Positions 40,212-53,483 of a stretch of DNA of 64,000 nucleotides are shown here, in pieces. The stretch's first letter is position 1. Each line of letters starts with the position of its first letter. A program made the position numbers and the translations under genes. This DNA is from Prostheceraeus crozeri (Eukaryota; Platyhelminthes; Polycladida; Euryleptidae), in assembly GCA_907163375.1 (NCBI GenBank), contig CAJQUW010006373.1, forward strand, positions 415,173 through 479,172. Reading direction: 5' to 3'. Under the pieces are notes generated by a model. That model was given only the letters and a program-made list of their open reading frames with translations. It ran no database searches and was not told the DNA's origin.

Positions 40212-43200
40212 CAATATCATTCTCTTATGTATATTGCAAAGGTTTGGGCATTGATTCGATCAATGCTTTTGCCTTTTTGTATTGTTCTGATAAAATATCA
40301 AGGGGAAGTATTATTTCCTGCTTGCATATTCAGTTTTAGATTTTGTGGTTTGGTTATGTCGTTTTTTATCGAAGCTGTCTCATAAATATTTTAAAGCGAC
40401 TTTCACAAGACTTCGTGAGGTGTACTATAATTTAATTTCAAAAATATCAAAAATTATCGTATCAATTTGAGTTGTTGAGCAGTGCAAATTCATTGATCTT
40501 TGAATTCTTCAATTGCTCGGACATGTAGTTTCAGCTGATCGATCATAATGAACATTATTTCACCGACAATCCCTCGTCACATTTAATCCCTCGTGGAGAT
40601 GCAACCAGGTAGGGGATAAATCATCCATGCTGAAAGGATTCTTTCGTGAACTTATGAGAGTGACGAACCAAAATACTTGTTTGACATGTTTTTTATCTGG
40701 ATTTTTTATGACCATTTATTTGAAACCACTGTCTTTTGTTTTAACTGATGGATGGGCCAAGTCTATCAAACAGTCATTGCCACTATCTTGAAAAATCATT
40801 TCTTTGATTTAACCGCGTAAATAAGACGAACCATAGAAAAGAAGATAAGATTCTACTGATTCCACTGTTCTTAAACTTGCATGAGATAAGCTGTTAGTAA
40901 TAAGAGAATCGGCGTCTTTGACTTTTGGTCTTCTAGAGATAGTTGAATTACTTAAACAGGTTATCTGGTGCCAACATCGCGACTGTGTCGCTTCACTTTA
41001 GGGCCTATCTTTGACGTCTTGTCTTCATTAATCCCAGCTCTTGAGAATTATATTTTATGACGCTAAAAATGCAGACACGGAAATATACATGTCAGCGAAA
41101 TATCAAAAATGCATTTTTCATTCTATCCCTCCTTCTTGATACTTTTCGTACTAAACAAATTAATGAGATAACAAAATGTACAACAAATATAGTTAGTTGA
41201 AGACTATAAAATCTTCTGCATGAAATGTGGATAAGTAGTCCACCTTTCATGTAGAAATCTATTCTAAATTATTGTGGAATGCTAATGTACTTTTGTCATT
41301 GACAAGTTAACCTTCAAAGAACGGGGAAGTGGGACGGTGGCTATTTTGTTCTGTTGAACTGTTGTTCATCTTATCTCGCAACGGGAATTCATGCAAGATT
41401 CTCTTAGTTTTGACATAACAAACATCGTTGCCTATACTATAGTGAGATAATTTAAGGAAGACTTGAGAGTGAATTACATTATTATAAAGCCGATGCTGTT
41501 GTAAAATACAGATATTCCCAATTTCTCGCCCACATAGGCCGATGAAAGGATGATCATAATGCGAAGTTTTATTATTTTGAGAATGAATTGATGAAATCCA
41601 CTAACTGATTAAAATGTGTTAATACTACAAAAATGTTCAAGTACGTCCTCAGGAATTTAAACTTATTTGACACATTTGTCAGTACAATCAACGAAACCAA
41701 AACTGCTGAGGAGTTATCTAGCCTATGTAAATGCGTGTTCTCTGCTTACCTACGACGTTGTTTTATCGAAACCACATGAAAGCATTAAAATTATTGCTCA
41801 CCCGCTGGTTACGTAACTGAATCTGTACCGATCATTTCCCGATATACTCAACTAAAAACTCAAATAGATAATATAATCAAATTTATCTTTATGTCTACAA
41901 CCTGTACTTAGTTTCATGAGTCGATGTGCCTACTCATAGTTATCAACCTGAGAATGATAATAAATATTTCATATTTCTCATTGACTTATCACATCTTACT
42001 GATAGCAGGTTGATGTCCTTGAAAAGTCTTTATCAAGATAGTCTCAAATTTGATTGAATTAATGAAAATACATCGCATGGTATTTTTAGAAAATCGAATC
42101 TACTGAGTTACAGACAGAGGTGTGGAAGCGGAAATGATCGTTTTCATTGGAAGCGGAAGCGAATAAAAATCAATCGCTTCCGCAGCCCTGGTTACAGATG
42201 TAGATATGGCACTTTTGCATTCATCGTTTTCAAACCGTAAAATGAAATTTTGTAAATTATTTCCAAGGTGGCATGTGTTGTTTCTGATGACAACTTAATC
42301 ATTTGATGAGATGTCACAGTGACCTTTTTTAGTAAATGCCTTAGCATGAATTTACTTTATTAATATTATATAGATAACGCCCAAATAAAGTCAAATTTCA
42401 TCAAACATGAAGAGGTTGTAGAATTCTCAACATGCATGAGATGAATAGGAATATGCATGCTTATTATTGTTGCATTTAACAGTTATTACATATTCCAAAT
42501 TTTTAAATAAGCAAGACTCACCATTTGCTGTAAAGCATGCAATTGCCGCTATCGTGAACTGAATCACTTCTTCAAATATAATTCCTCTGTCAAAAAGCTT
42601 TTTGCATCAGCAAATTCACCAGACCACCCTTTATTCGGTACACAACTATAATCCCTAGCAGTACCAACTGTATATCCAACAGTTCTATCGTGATGCCACT
42701 CGTCTCAGTAATACTGTCGCTCTCTACCCTGTTTTCCTACTTTCAAACTTTCAGAACAATGTCTCAGGTGGCATGTATTGTTTCTGATGACAAATTAATC
42801 ATTGATGAGCTGTTTTCAATCACTGAACCGCTTGTTTTAACCTGTACTCCCTGTAAGAATTATATTCTCAGCCTGGTGTAGACGCTTGATGTTATTGAGG
42901 GATCATCTCTAGCGTGTAGTGCGGATTATTCATCAAGAAATTCACTTGATACTTATATGGGAGCAACAACGTTTCAATATCCTCATCCTTACACTGAAAA
43001 GTAAGTTTTGAAACAGAAAGGCGTTGGCAATTTTTTAGGAAATGAATTTCCACCTACACAATCAAGTGAAATAGATAAAACACATCGTAAAACACATCGT
43101 TTTATTAATAGAATTCTGACTTCTTGTGGATTTTGCAAATCTTCGATGTCGATAATCCTGGTTTACGATGAAGTTGCTAGAAGAAAATGCTTTGCTTTGT

Positions 43201-44005
43201 GAGGATTATTGGTTTCTCGTGATTATCTTAGTAAATGGAAGATATTTTTCCTCACACTGGACAGTTTCAAGGGTTTGCGTATTCTGTCCTCAATACATTC
43301 CATCAATCCATGACAAAGCGGACTTTGATTTTTTTGCTAATGATTTTCATCGCAAGAACTTGAGAATTAATCATGTCATAGCTAGAACCTTTTTATGACA
43401 ATACTCTAGGTAAAAACAATTTAACTCCTGTGCAAGTGGACGAAATACTCCCCGTCGTTTCCTGGTAGTCCTTGAAAAATTGCGCAACTGAATTTTTCAT
43501 TTAAATTGATTCAAGTATAGCACCTTTTTGAGCAAATTATTCTGATTTTGACAGATAAGTATATGAAATATAGACCAACTTCAATAATATCAAGAAGTAC
43601 AGTAAAATTGTTGTCTATGTTTGTTCCACTCCCTTCCGCGTCGCTAGAATGGTTTTCATTGATCGGCGAATTTTTCCGGCTGGCCTATGTCATCATTTAT
43701 CTTTAAGTTTGTGTGCGTCCGATTTTCATGTTGAAATAAAAACGGAAAATATAATGACGACCAGGAAATATTGCACTCAACGAAACTATTGATTGCCTAA
43801 TTCTAGGTTGTCAACAAATAGCAAATGACTTACGGCTATTCCCATGTTTTAGTTGCAACCAATGCGTCAATCGTCTATTCGTCAATCTATACATGAACTC
43901 AGTGTATGATGGTCATACAATCATCGCCATCTGATTGCGCATGTTGATGGGAAAGGCATAATGGCTCATAAGTGGACGCACCATCTTTTTGACGGAAGAG
44001 TCACG
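40212..44005. other. Stretch without a recognised gene
   Basis: AT-rich DNA with short open frames only. It contains one diverged direct repeat (listed at 42267) and, near 42110-42195, a small inverted patch of ggaagcgga and tcgcttccgc that may be a decayed hAT-type MITE. Confidence 0.5.
42267..42813 (+). repeat. Direct repeat pair, ~46 bp, offset 500 bp
   Basis: The segment aggtggcatgtgttgtttct, continuing gatgacaacttaatcatttgatgag at 42267-42311, recurs at 42767-42813 with a few changes. No surrounding element structure was seen. Confidence 0.6.
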
Positions 44006-44158
44006 TGATCTGCGTGGCACTGGGGCTAAATGATCAGCCTAGCGATCTTTTGGTTTTCAAGTCGAAACCCAAAAGTGTCATTGGAAGTCGGTAGAAAGGA
44101 GATCCAAACCAAAAGCATCACAGCCCTAGAGAAAAGTCGGGCTATTTTGACAGCGCAA
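44006..44158 (+). mobile_element. tRNA-derived SINE, copy 5, 3'-truncated
   Basis: The head gcgtggcactggggctaaat and the B-box relic aagtcgaaaccc are followed by the body (tcattggaagtcgg, cacagccctagagaaaagtc). Lacks the gggggagta tail. It is among the more diverged copies. Confidence 0.75.
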
Positions 44159-44614
44159 ATCAAGTTTTCAGAAATATTTAGTGAGATCGACGCAGCCTCT
44201 TCAGGTGGACATACGCGAGCCCTAGACCATCTGTGCTAAGCGCGGAACTTAATCAACAGCGCTTTCTCACCACCAATGATGTTTCTCTAATCTTATTTCC
44301 TCAGTCAGCAATCTCCTCCCGTCACACCAACGAATTGTTATCAACTCAGCAGAGACTTAGCATTTATAAATAGGAATAGAAGACGCTTTGATATATTATT
44401 GAAAAGTACGACAGCTTGTTTTTTCGTTTTGAAAGAAAACAAAACTTGAAATTTTGGTAGCTGATATTCTGATTTTACAATTTTTAGAATCGAATTTCTA
44501 TGCCTGGAGAACTTTTTTGAAAAAATGCTCAGTTCGTTGATATATGCATTCCGTCAGTACTGCAGTCAAAGTTGAAGGATGCTGGAAGAATATTCATACG
44601 ATTATGATCATAGC

Positions 44615-45230
44615 ATTAAGATGTCAGATAATAGGATCAGAGAACAAGATTCCATCTCCTTCCTTGGATTGGCGGTTGCGAAAGACTTGTCATGGAAACC
44701 ACCGCACATCCAATCCATTAGCAAGCAGGCAGCTCAACGCATTGGTAGTCTCTATCGTGCCAACAGCTATCTTCTACCACAAACTATCTGCCATCTTTAC
44801 AAGTCCACAATTCGTCCTCTAATGGAGTACTATTGAACCGGCGACCCGCAAACGCATCTTAGCTTCCTTGAACGGGTTGAGAAACGTGTTAAGAATCTCA
44901 TAGGTGAAAAACTTGCTGACAAGTTGCAGCCGCTCTCCTTCAGATGGGATGTTCCTCCACTCAGTCTTTTCTACAGGCACTTCGGTAGAAGCAGCTCTTC
45001 AGTAGATGAGTGCGTATCCAAACCTAAGATCTTCTCCAGAAGCACACGCATAGCTAATGCACTCACATGCTATCATGTGAGCTTAGAACTTAAGAAAAGC
45101 TTTCTTGTTCGCACGGCACAGCTTTGGAATCAGCTTCCCCAGACCACTTTCTCTGACCAATACAATCTTGATACTTTCAAGAGGCATGGGAGCAGGTTTC
45201 TGATGGGGACAGCTTAGTCATATTAGAAGA
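44615..45230 (+). mobile_element. LINE 3' fragment (CR1/Jockey group), C-terminal coding part
   Basis: The text FLGLAVAKDLSWKPPHIQSI, then AAQRIGSLYRANSYLLPQTI, LYKSTIRPLMEYY, FLERVEKRVKNLIGEKLADK and LWNQLPQTTFS is the typical end of a CR1/Jockey-type reverse-transcriptase protein after the catalytic core. A stop and a small deletion near 44834 break it. The 5' part is missing, as is usual for LINE copies. It differs from the LINE at 25422, so two lineages are present. Confidence 0.85.
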
Positions 45231-45239
45231 TCTGTTTTT

Positions 45240-46609
45240 TTCCTTATATTAATTTAAAGTAATACAATTGGTTACTTTTTCACCGAGTAACCCCTAGCTT
45301 CGTTCATGGCTCATAGCTCTGCTAGGGATGAAAAATCTGTAAAAAAATTGGAAGTTCGACCGAAAAGAAGAATAGTAACCGTACTGATTTATTTACTTTT
45401 TACAAGCATATATGAGCTTGCAATATCTGCATCATGACATATAGTTCCTGTAGAGTTGTGAGGGTCTAAAAACGTAATCGAAGTAAAGGAAAATGAGAAA
45501 GATCATTTGAATAACCGTGTTGTTTTAGATGATTATCATGAGAGCTTTCTCCAAACATCTTTCGAAAGTAGTGGACAAATTTCTGACGCTTGACCAATTG
45601 TTGTAAGGGCCTACCGAGATGTCGTCAATTTCTCTCTGTGACTTTGAACCATTCGAGCTAAACGTGAAAGTACATTGAGATATTGCTGTCAAAAGGTTTT
45701 GAGATGAAATGACTACTACTCACGAACGTTCATTCCAAACAGAATTATTTTGTTTGACTTTTAAAGGAAAATACGTTTTCCATCCCTTTTGGAAACTCTA
45801 GATTGAATAATGGAAAAGACAAAAAGACACTTTCTTGACTTTCCTTCATTTTTGTTCTCAGTTCTCATCTCATGATATCTTTGCATACACATGGGTGGAA
45901 AATTGCTGAGAATACCAACAATGCTGAATACTAATTATGTTTATGTAAATTTTCAGACAAATAGACAATAGTTACGCCTACGAGTATGACTTTTTGATTG
46001 AAAATCTGATTCATAATTTATATTCTGAAAGACAGACGGTATGTAGGCGGTGAAAGCATCGAGTCGTCTCAACTGGGCAGTCAATTCCAGTAGTTGGAGA
46101 GATGAGAAAATCGGCTAGGGATATCATGCGTCAGAAACGGCTCCAGATCGCAACAGATAATTGAATTTACATCTAAGAGAAGGATTTAGCACTTAACTGA
46201 GTTGGACGACGGCTTGAGGCTGTCTCCAATTTGAAAATTGCGCGTGATTAGAATGGCGTGTTTTGACTGGATATAATTTTTAGTAAATGAATTACAAGAT
46301 CTCCAGAGTTTGATTCACGAAGCTGAGTCAGTTGGCCTGGGACTATTGCGTCTATTCTCGATATGTGGACAGTTTGGAAAGAGATCAGAGGATTCCGAGT
46401 GCAGCATTCGTCTACCCCTGTCTTCATATATCTGATGACAACTTCAAGCAAATCATTCGAAAGATCATCGGTTCTGATAATATAAGAAACATGGAATTTG
46501 ACAATTGAGATTTGGATTTAGATCCCTAACTTAGGAGGAATGGTCGCACTCATTAGTAATATTAATTACCTGATTAGTTTCAATTTTTTTAATGAAATAA
46601 AAGTTTTAA
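45240..46609. other. Stretch without a recognised gene
   Basis: AT-rich DNA after the LINE 3' end. No domain, repeat pair or splice-supported exon could be seen. Confidence 0.5.
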
Positions 46610-47592
46610 ATAAATTTTCCTCTAATAAACGGCGTCCCCTAAAAAGCGCCGCAGTTTGGAGGTCAGCATTTTAATAAAGCCCCCTCCCTTATAAGCGTTG
46701 CACCTCCTGCATCAAGAATATTAGAAAAGAATAACTAAGTTTAGTACATGATCATCATCTGTTGAGCTGAAAACCAAGTATATGGTCATCCAATGTCAGT
46801 GAAATGCGTAATGATATGTCACGGTAGTGCAGTCTGTATTTTAATAAAGGAAGCAACATCCAAGCGTCACTCTCAAACTCACGCTCTTTTTATAATAAAT
46901 AAAGCTTTAACGTCACTACTCCCCACGCTTGGGACTTGGACAGTGCTGGAGTGTCATAGTCAGACTTTTCTGGAGCGTTGTGGTCCTTTAGTCCGGATGC
47001 CCTTCCTGCCGACTTCCAATGACACTTTCGAGACTCGACCTCTGGACCAGAAGATCGCTAGGTCAAACACTTAACCACTGGTTCACGGAGACCACTCTTA
47101 TTATATCATTTATTATTATTCGTCATGCTTTTCATGGGGACGATTCTTATTGAAAGGGATGGCGCAGCACCTTTTCTAAAAATAGGACCTAGCCTACAGA
47201 TTGTTTGCTGTGAATGTTGGCTGTCAGGATCAGGAGAGCGGCTATACTATATGGCTGTTGCTAGACTGCACTCTCGAACACCGAATACTGTCATAAGCCT
47301 ATGAAACCGCAAATACAAATACTGGTGATGCCAAGAAATTAGTCCCCCGCTGTGTTCAATCAATGTCGAAATCACCGCGCCTTGTCGACAATGAAGAAGC
47401 ATGCTAGATGAGTATTCTGCTCTTACTGTGATACCTTTTCGCAAAGTTCATTTACCTGGCAGTAATTTTAGTTGCTCAATTCAATCTGGGAGAATCGCAC
47501 ATTCTGATAAGCGCCGCCCTCTAATAACCGTCGCACATAAAAGTAGGCGATTGTAAACAAACGTCGCGGCGCTTATTAGAGGATTTACGGTA
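46610..47592. mobile_element. Unnamed DNA element with CTCTAATAA ends, copy 2
   Basis: The left end is cctctaataaacggcg. The right end, reversed, is taccgtaaatcctctaataa then gcgccg. Near the left end, cacctcctgcatcaagaata and aactaagtttagtacat match the block beside the right end of the copy at 37234, so the two copies lie in opposite orientation. A SINE lies inside. The first few bases of the left terminus look lost. Confidence 0.6.
46907..47094 (-). mobile_element. tRNA-derived SINE, copy 6
   Basis: A full-length minus-strand copy: the 3' end taacgtcactactccccac is at the left, the body cttcctgccgacttccaatg in the middle, and the B box (gactcgacctctgg) and A box (acttaaccactggttcacgg) at the right. 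Confidence 0.88.
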
Positions 47593-49915
47593 CATGCTGT
47601 TAGTGTAAAACATTTGTGGTGTCTAATTATTATTCGCAATTTCAAGTGTCACCTTTGACTGGAGCAAAAGTCGGAAAGTTCATGTTTGCTCCAAGACTCC
47701 CGCAACAAAATCATCCATCATTAGTGTTTTGAAGCAATACAACGTTGATGAAATATCATTATTTTTTCCAATTCCAATGCAAGATCAGTTGGAAAGTATT
47801 GTTCCTCCATCTTGACTGGACAAAATTAAAAAACCGGTTTTGAATCTGGTGCGGAAGTGGTGACATTGTTCACGTCGTGATTCAAACCGATAGCGAACAG
47901 ACGAAAGTGTTCTGACATCTGCAATTGGCAAACAAGTGAAATTTCGACGGGCATTCATTAAATATCACTTTAAACACACTTCTGGCAAATCGCCTAAGTT
48001 AGTGCGCCTGAAATAATTGATTAATTAATGCTGCTTTTTGAAAACACAATGTAAATAGAATAATTGAATATGGAGTTGCATCCTCAGTTGAAAAATGGAA
48101 ACAGACCTGAATAGCTGCTATTTCATCCAATCGATGTTGAGAGATGTCAACTGATCCTGCTGATGATTCCTGATATTGGATGAAATAGCAGCTATTCAGG
48201 TCTGTTTCCATTTTTCAACAGAGGATGCAACTCAATATTCAATTATTCTATTTAGAAAGTGTTCTGCACTAAGGCCGAGTCTTCCTCTGACATCATGAAG
48301 CCTCAAACGCCTCTTGTGTCACCCCGTGGAAAGATGATGTTACCGGTAATGAGAATTTCATGATGTATTAAGTCGCTCTCTAGCCGAAAACACTCAATGG
48401 GTGAATGAATACCTCACCAGACGATCGCGACTGTTTCGGTGTTTCACACTTCATCACAAAATTTATTTATCTGATTCCTTCATGTCTTAATTGTGTTAGC
48501 TTGTCTTAATCACTACTCTATTTTATTTGTGTATAACTAAGATTTTGATTTCTGACAATGAAGCGCAAACTACTACTTTTTCTTTACATGCATCAACTTC
48601 ATCAGCATATGGAGTTCGGATAACGTTGGAATTTAAAAATGAATTTTGGCAAATGGTCGAATTTTTTTGAATGAGTTTTGTTTTACTTTTCAAAATTTTC
48701 ATTCCTCTAGCCCCACTCCTGTTAGCAGGCCAATTCAGATATCGTTAACTGTTACTTGAAATCATGCTAACTGATTGCGACAAGATGCTTAATCTACGAA
48801 TATATTTCATTCATTAACTTGTTCAGATTGAGAAGTTGAATACATGTACTTCACTTTATTGAAGGCTATTTGAGGGCATTTTTTCATATTCTTTTTTTTG
48901 TGAGTTTTCAATTCTAGCAACATATAGATTGTTTGCTAAAGGAAGAAGACATTGTAAACTTGTCAAATTGTTTCATTAGGACATGACTGACCAAAAGTGG
49001 ATGTCAGCCAAATCAATTTGAAGGGTGCCCACTATTGATTTCTCAACCGATATTCTCATTCTTTCACCTTTAAAAGTTGAGACACTTTGAAGTTGATCTC
49101 AATTTTTTTGATTGATGATTGTACACGAATGACACTCTGTTGATCCTTTGTGTTAAATGGTATTGAACTTTGTTTTATTGTTGTTGTGATTGCCAGATTG
49201 CTACATGCACAAAGTGTTACACTGAAATCGCTCTTTGATTTGACCGGATTTATGTAATCAAAATTTGGCAAAACCACTAACTGAGCAAAGCGAATTTCAC
49301 CTTGAATGGAAATACAGGTGAAAGCAAATGTTTCCAGTTTGCTTAGAGTCGTGAGAAGATTCACAAATTCTCCTTGGAGATTTAGATGTTGGAAGACGAT
49401 TCGTTCTGCTCTCATATGTCTTGAAAATGCGCATTAGTCTTCATCTGCGGAACGTTTTTGTTGCTCAAGTGATTTACCGAAAATGATAAGAGGGAAGAGA
49501 ATCTACTCAGCTAGATTTAATATGAACTAACTGTCCTAGAATTAGGTCACATTAAAAACATTTTAAAGGATTGTATGACGTCTGTCAGGTTAATACAAGA
49601 TTGCTAATTCATCGCGTTGCGATATGAAAAAATGGAGCGTGTCGGATGACTTAATCAAAGATTCTGCCTGATAAGTCAGTGAAAGACGAAAAATATATGA
49701 ATAAGAAAGTTAAAAATCTTCGTCGATGTCGTAGCCGAGGAGGGGGCCGTTGACTCATTGCAGTCCCTCGCGTCTCTTGTCTCCAATCATTCCGGTTTAG
49801 GGATCGCATACCAGCTTCCGTTGTACTTCTGTCCATTTAACGTGTCGATCGCGGTTTTCCTCTACCTCTTACATCTTTACCTGGAGAGCTTCCACAATAT
49901 CATAATAGAATATGC
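47593..49915. other. Stretch without a recognised gene, one hairpin
   Basis: Contains the palindromic element at 48052-48254. Elsewhere there are only short open frames, the longest about 119 codons on the minus strand near 49056-49415 with no recognisable domain. Confidence 0.5.
48052..48254. repeat. Hairpin element, ~80-bp arms, 42-bp spacer
   Basis: The left arm (taaatagaataattgaatat ... tagctgctatttcatccaat) pairs with the right arm (attggatgaaatagcagcta ... aattattctattta) with only a few mismatches. It is non-coding. It may be a foldback MITE or a recent inverted duplication. Confidence 0.85.
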
Positions 49916-50537
49916 GGTACTTGTGGGTTATCTCCCCCCCCACGTTTTCAAATTTGTCTAAAATCTGTCAAATTAAATCATTCGTCACAAAACTTCAGAG
50001 ACACGTATTTGAATGTATTTTCTACCTACATATAAAAATTTATGCAGATCGGACAAGTACTTTTTGTATTAGAGACGATAACGTGAAGTGTAGCGATGTC
50101 AATAGCTTGATCCGACTTCGTCTGTTCGACGCATTATTGTTACTCGTGTGTGCATTGTTCTCTCTCCCTTTTCGTCTGATCCGCTGCAATTTAAAATCTT
50201 CCCACGGCCACTATCTTGCCACACCTTTCTTAAGCTAAAAATGTTGGTGTAGGGAATGTGGCCTGGTCATCATCACTTTGCGAGTTTACGGGAAATGACC
50301 TTGTTGACATCAAGTGCTTTCTGCTCCAGCGATGAGGTCAGGCGAAGTCAGATCAAGCTATTGACATAGCTACACTTCACGTTATTGTCTCTAATACAAA
50401 AAGTACTTGTCCGATCTGCATAAATTTTTGTATGTGGGTAGAAAATACATTCAAATACGTGTCTCTGAAGTTTTGTGATTTAATTTGACAGATTTTAGAC
50501 AAATTTGAAAACGTAGGGGAGATAACCCATAAGTACC
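49916..50537. mobile_element. Long-armed MITE with GGTACTT ends, related to copies A-C at its termini
   Basis: The arms run about 200 bp (49916-50113 and 50350-50537) at around 95 percent identity in reverse. The ends read ggtacttgtgggttatctcc, then a C run and acgttttcaaatttg. The flanks gaatatgc and aaatatgc give a 7-of-8 target duplication. The terminal GGTACTT, the C run and the AC-TTTTCAA block recall the family at 27083, but the interior is different. Confidence 0.88.
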
Positions 50538-50545
50538 AAATATGC

Positions 50546-53035
50546 TCCAAAACGCCTGTATTTTCCGCTACCAATCATGAAAATGCGAATACAATGAGTG
50601 ATTATTGAGCACAACTTCGGAATTGATACTCACAGACCAAAGCAATCGGGTGTCTTTCAGCGGAGTTAGCAATTTTCCACAACTTCTGTTCAACACCACT
50701 AATGCCACGGCAAAATCATTTTGCCCTCAGTTATTGTGGGTGGTCGATTTTGATGGCCCATCCGCTGAACATTTTGGGCACAATGAAATTATAGACACGA
50801 ATTGAAGATGAAAACAAATCATGAGGTACAGAAATCTCAAAATAAAAAAGTTTTCAGTAGATAAGAAAGCATCAACAAATCATTGAGTCTAAAATATCAA
50901 AAAGTTGGATATTCACAAGACTAAGCGATAAGGAAAATGTTACATGATAGTGGATTATTCACAGAAAATAAAGAACATAGGAAAGAAGAGTTACATTTAT
51001 TTGTTTCAGAAAAAGCGGAACACAACGATTGTCCCCGAGAACTTTATTTAATTGCTGAGCCTTTTGCACGATCAGAAGACCTCCTTTATTATTTTCGTCT
51101 GTTATGCCTTGTCTATTGTTCTGTCAGATTTAAAATCCATGTCGTGGTTGTCTCTTTATCACTTGGCTGGTCACTGAGCGGTGATGCAGAACCATCTATC
51201 TTAACATCAAAAAATGTTTGGCCTACTTGCGAAAGAAAATATCATATTTTATCAAACCAATATTTATTAGTTCGCATAATAAGTAAATCAAGAAAAGAAA
51301 AAAGTTAGTAATGAACATGGCATGTTATTAACTCTGATAAGTAGGGCTTGACCCCACGGTCGCTCTGCCACCGATTTAGTGCTTCTAATACACCAGAAAG
51401 GCTGTCACAGTGAATTACAAATTCAGTGTATTGTAAAACCCTGCGATCTTAAGACACCTCCTACGTGACCTCAACATCTTTCATGATCAGTGGTAAGTCA
51501 ATCAGAAGCGTTGTATGATATAGGTGCGGAGTGTGGCGAATCCTTTTAATTATTTCAAGGATTTGCAATGTTGAACACACCCACTAAAGTTTTACTGTTG
51601 CTAACAAGCTGTTTATTCATAAATTTCCAAGATTATGAGGTCACATGATGCGAGGTCAAGCAATATTGTAGACGGTTTCAACTGCTGCCCTTTTTTATTG
51701 CTTGCTAAACTGAGCGAAAGTACTTTAGATGAAAGCAATTTCCTATTTAGTGCAATGTTTTCTTCTTATAGGTCTCACAGCAAAGATTGATCACCTTTCT
51801 CCAATCTGCCTTCATCTGGGGATAATCTGAATAACATTGAGATGAACATGCTTTCGCTTGTACAAGCATACCAGATATAGTCCACCCGCTTGTGGTCACA
51901 GAGCAGTCAAATCCGAACACATTTTTAGACAGTGGAAAATCCTTTTGAGCTGTTTCTTATTCCTGATGTGGAAATGCAGTCACTTTCTGTTTCCAGTCTA
52001 GAGGGAACATGCGCACAGAATGTCAATGGAACTTTATCAGAAATTCGTTTCACCATTGAACTAATTGCTTAATTATAAAACGAAGACAAGGTCATTGATA
52101 AATTGTATTGAATAATTTTCGATTTCTATTCAATAAAACAGCAATTGCGTATAACAGAGCCATAAGAAAAGCTTTTATATGGCTCTGTTATAGGCTGTTG
52201 CTGTTTTATTGATAGACAAAGACATTCAGTACAATTTATTATTGACTTTGTCTTCGTTTTAAACCTTGCCAGATAATAGAGATCTTTTACAAATGAGTAT
52301 ATCCCTTGCTTCATGAGGAGATTGCAGTATGCTGCCCGTAAGCATTTGACAATACATGCATGTCAGCGATAAGTCTGATGTACTCGTTTTTCTATCTTCA
52401 GGGCTGCTAAGTATTTTTGTTTTTGTAAATCATGTTAAGTTGATCAGCTGTATCCGTTAAGCAACCAAACTAAATGCATTATGTGTAAATGGTTGAGCTT
52501 TAATTCGTTTCTTATTTAACTATTGTGTTCTCCCAAACGCGATTTCGATTTCAAAATTATGGAAATTATACAATAATATGTCCTGATGTATGATTGTTTT
52601 ACCACCAAATTGAAAAATAGCTGAAGCGATCAGCTCAGTGACAATCCTTTGAAAGTGTGATGGTTGCAGGCCTCATAGACCTATTTTTCCAATTATTCCC
52701 ATTTTAATAATTTCTCCTATTTTTGGAATTTGTCGTACTTCATTGTTGCCGAGTGAGAGATAAATGCTGGTGTTGAAACACATGCCACTGACGAAGCCCT
52801 TCAGAGGTTGGTGAATACTTTGCATATTGGTGCCTACAATTATGAATGCATCTTTGATCATGCAGTCTCTGCATTGGATGTTAATTTGGCGCTGTGAGAG
52901 GCGTCTCGTTCATCGAATTACAGGGTTCCCAAACTTAGGGATTGTCCGGATTTTTATCGAATCCATACTTCTGTTTTCAGTTATTTATGTACCCATTTTA
53001 ATTCACTCAGCTACTTACTTTGGACTAAACTTGAA
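50546..53035. other. Stretch without a recognised gene, one hairpin
   Basis: Holds the hairpin at 52077-52262. The open frame at 50937-51308 (123 codons) shows no domain I recognise and lacks splice or start support. Confidence 0.5.
52077..52262. repeat. Hairpin element, ~85-bp arms, short loop
   Basis: The left arm aaaacgaagacaaggtcatt ... ataacagagccata pairs with tatggctctgttatag ... tgactttgtcttcgtttt. The centre agaaaagctttt is itself palindromic. A few small mismatches and indels separate the arms. It is non-coding, of foldback or MITE type. Confidence 0.85.
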
Positions 53036-53037
53036 TC

Positions 53038-53402
53038 TCACAGGCAAGTAAAGAGAGTTTCTGACTCGAATCTAATTTATTGGTCGAAAATAGAAGGATA
53101 AAGTTACACGTCGCACAGCGTGACGGGCCTTCGGCGTCCAGCGCCTTCTTAACGGTCGATGGTCAAATGGCGGTCTGCAAACTCGGTGTGAAGATTTATA
53201 AAGAGGTGAATGATATTAAGAATTGTGTTGCTTGTTGAATGTGAGGTGATCAAAGTGAGAAGGCAGACTGTAGCAAGGTAATTCATGTCTTCTATTGATT
53301 GTTGGCTTCAAGTGTGTAATAGCTTTTGCTTCAGTGAATGTTGTGTCTCGAGTGTTCACAATTAGATTCGAGTCAGAAACTCTCTTACTTGCCTGTGAAA
53401 GA
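53038..53402. repeat. Inverted repeat pair flanking 285 bp
   Basis: The left arm ctcacaggcaagtaaagaga then gtttctgactcgaatctaat (53038-53076) is the reverse complement of 53363-53402 with one indel. It sits just before the hAT-like fragment and may be the end of that element or a rearranged duplication. Confidence 0.75.
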
Positions 53403-53483
53403 TCGCTGATCGCAATGGTAAACTGACTCACCCGTGCCATTTTTGCAAACGTACTGACTATCAACCGCGACGGGCCGCATGTT

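Noticed and set aside
50937-51308. A 123-codon + strand frame
   Set aside because: No recognisable domain, codon use like the AT-rich background, and no neighbouring exon. Length alone is not enough.
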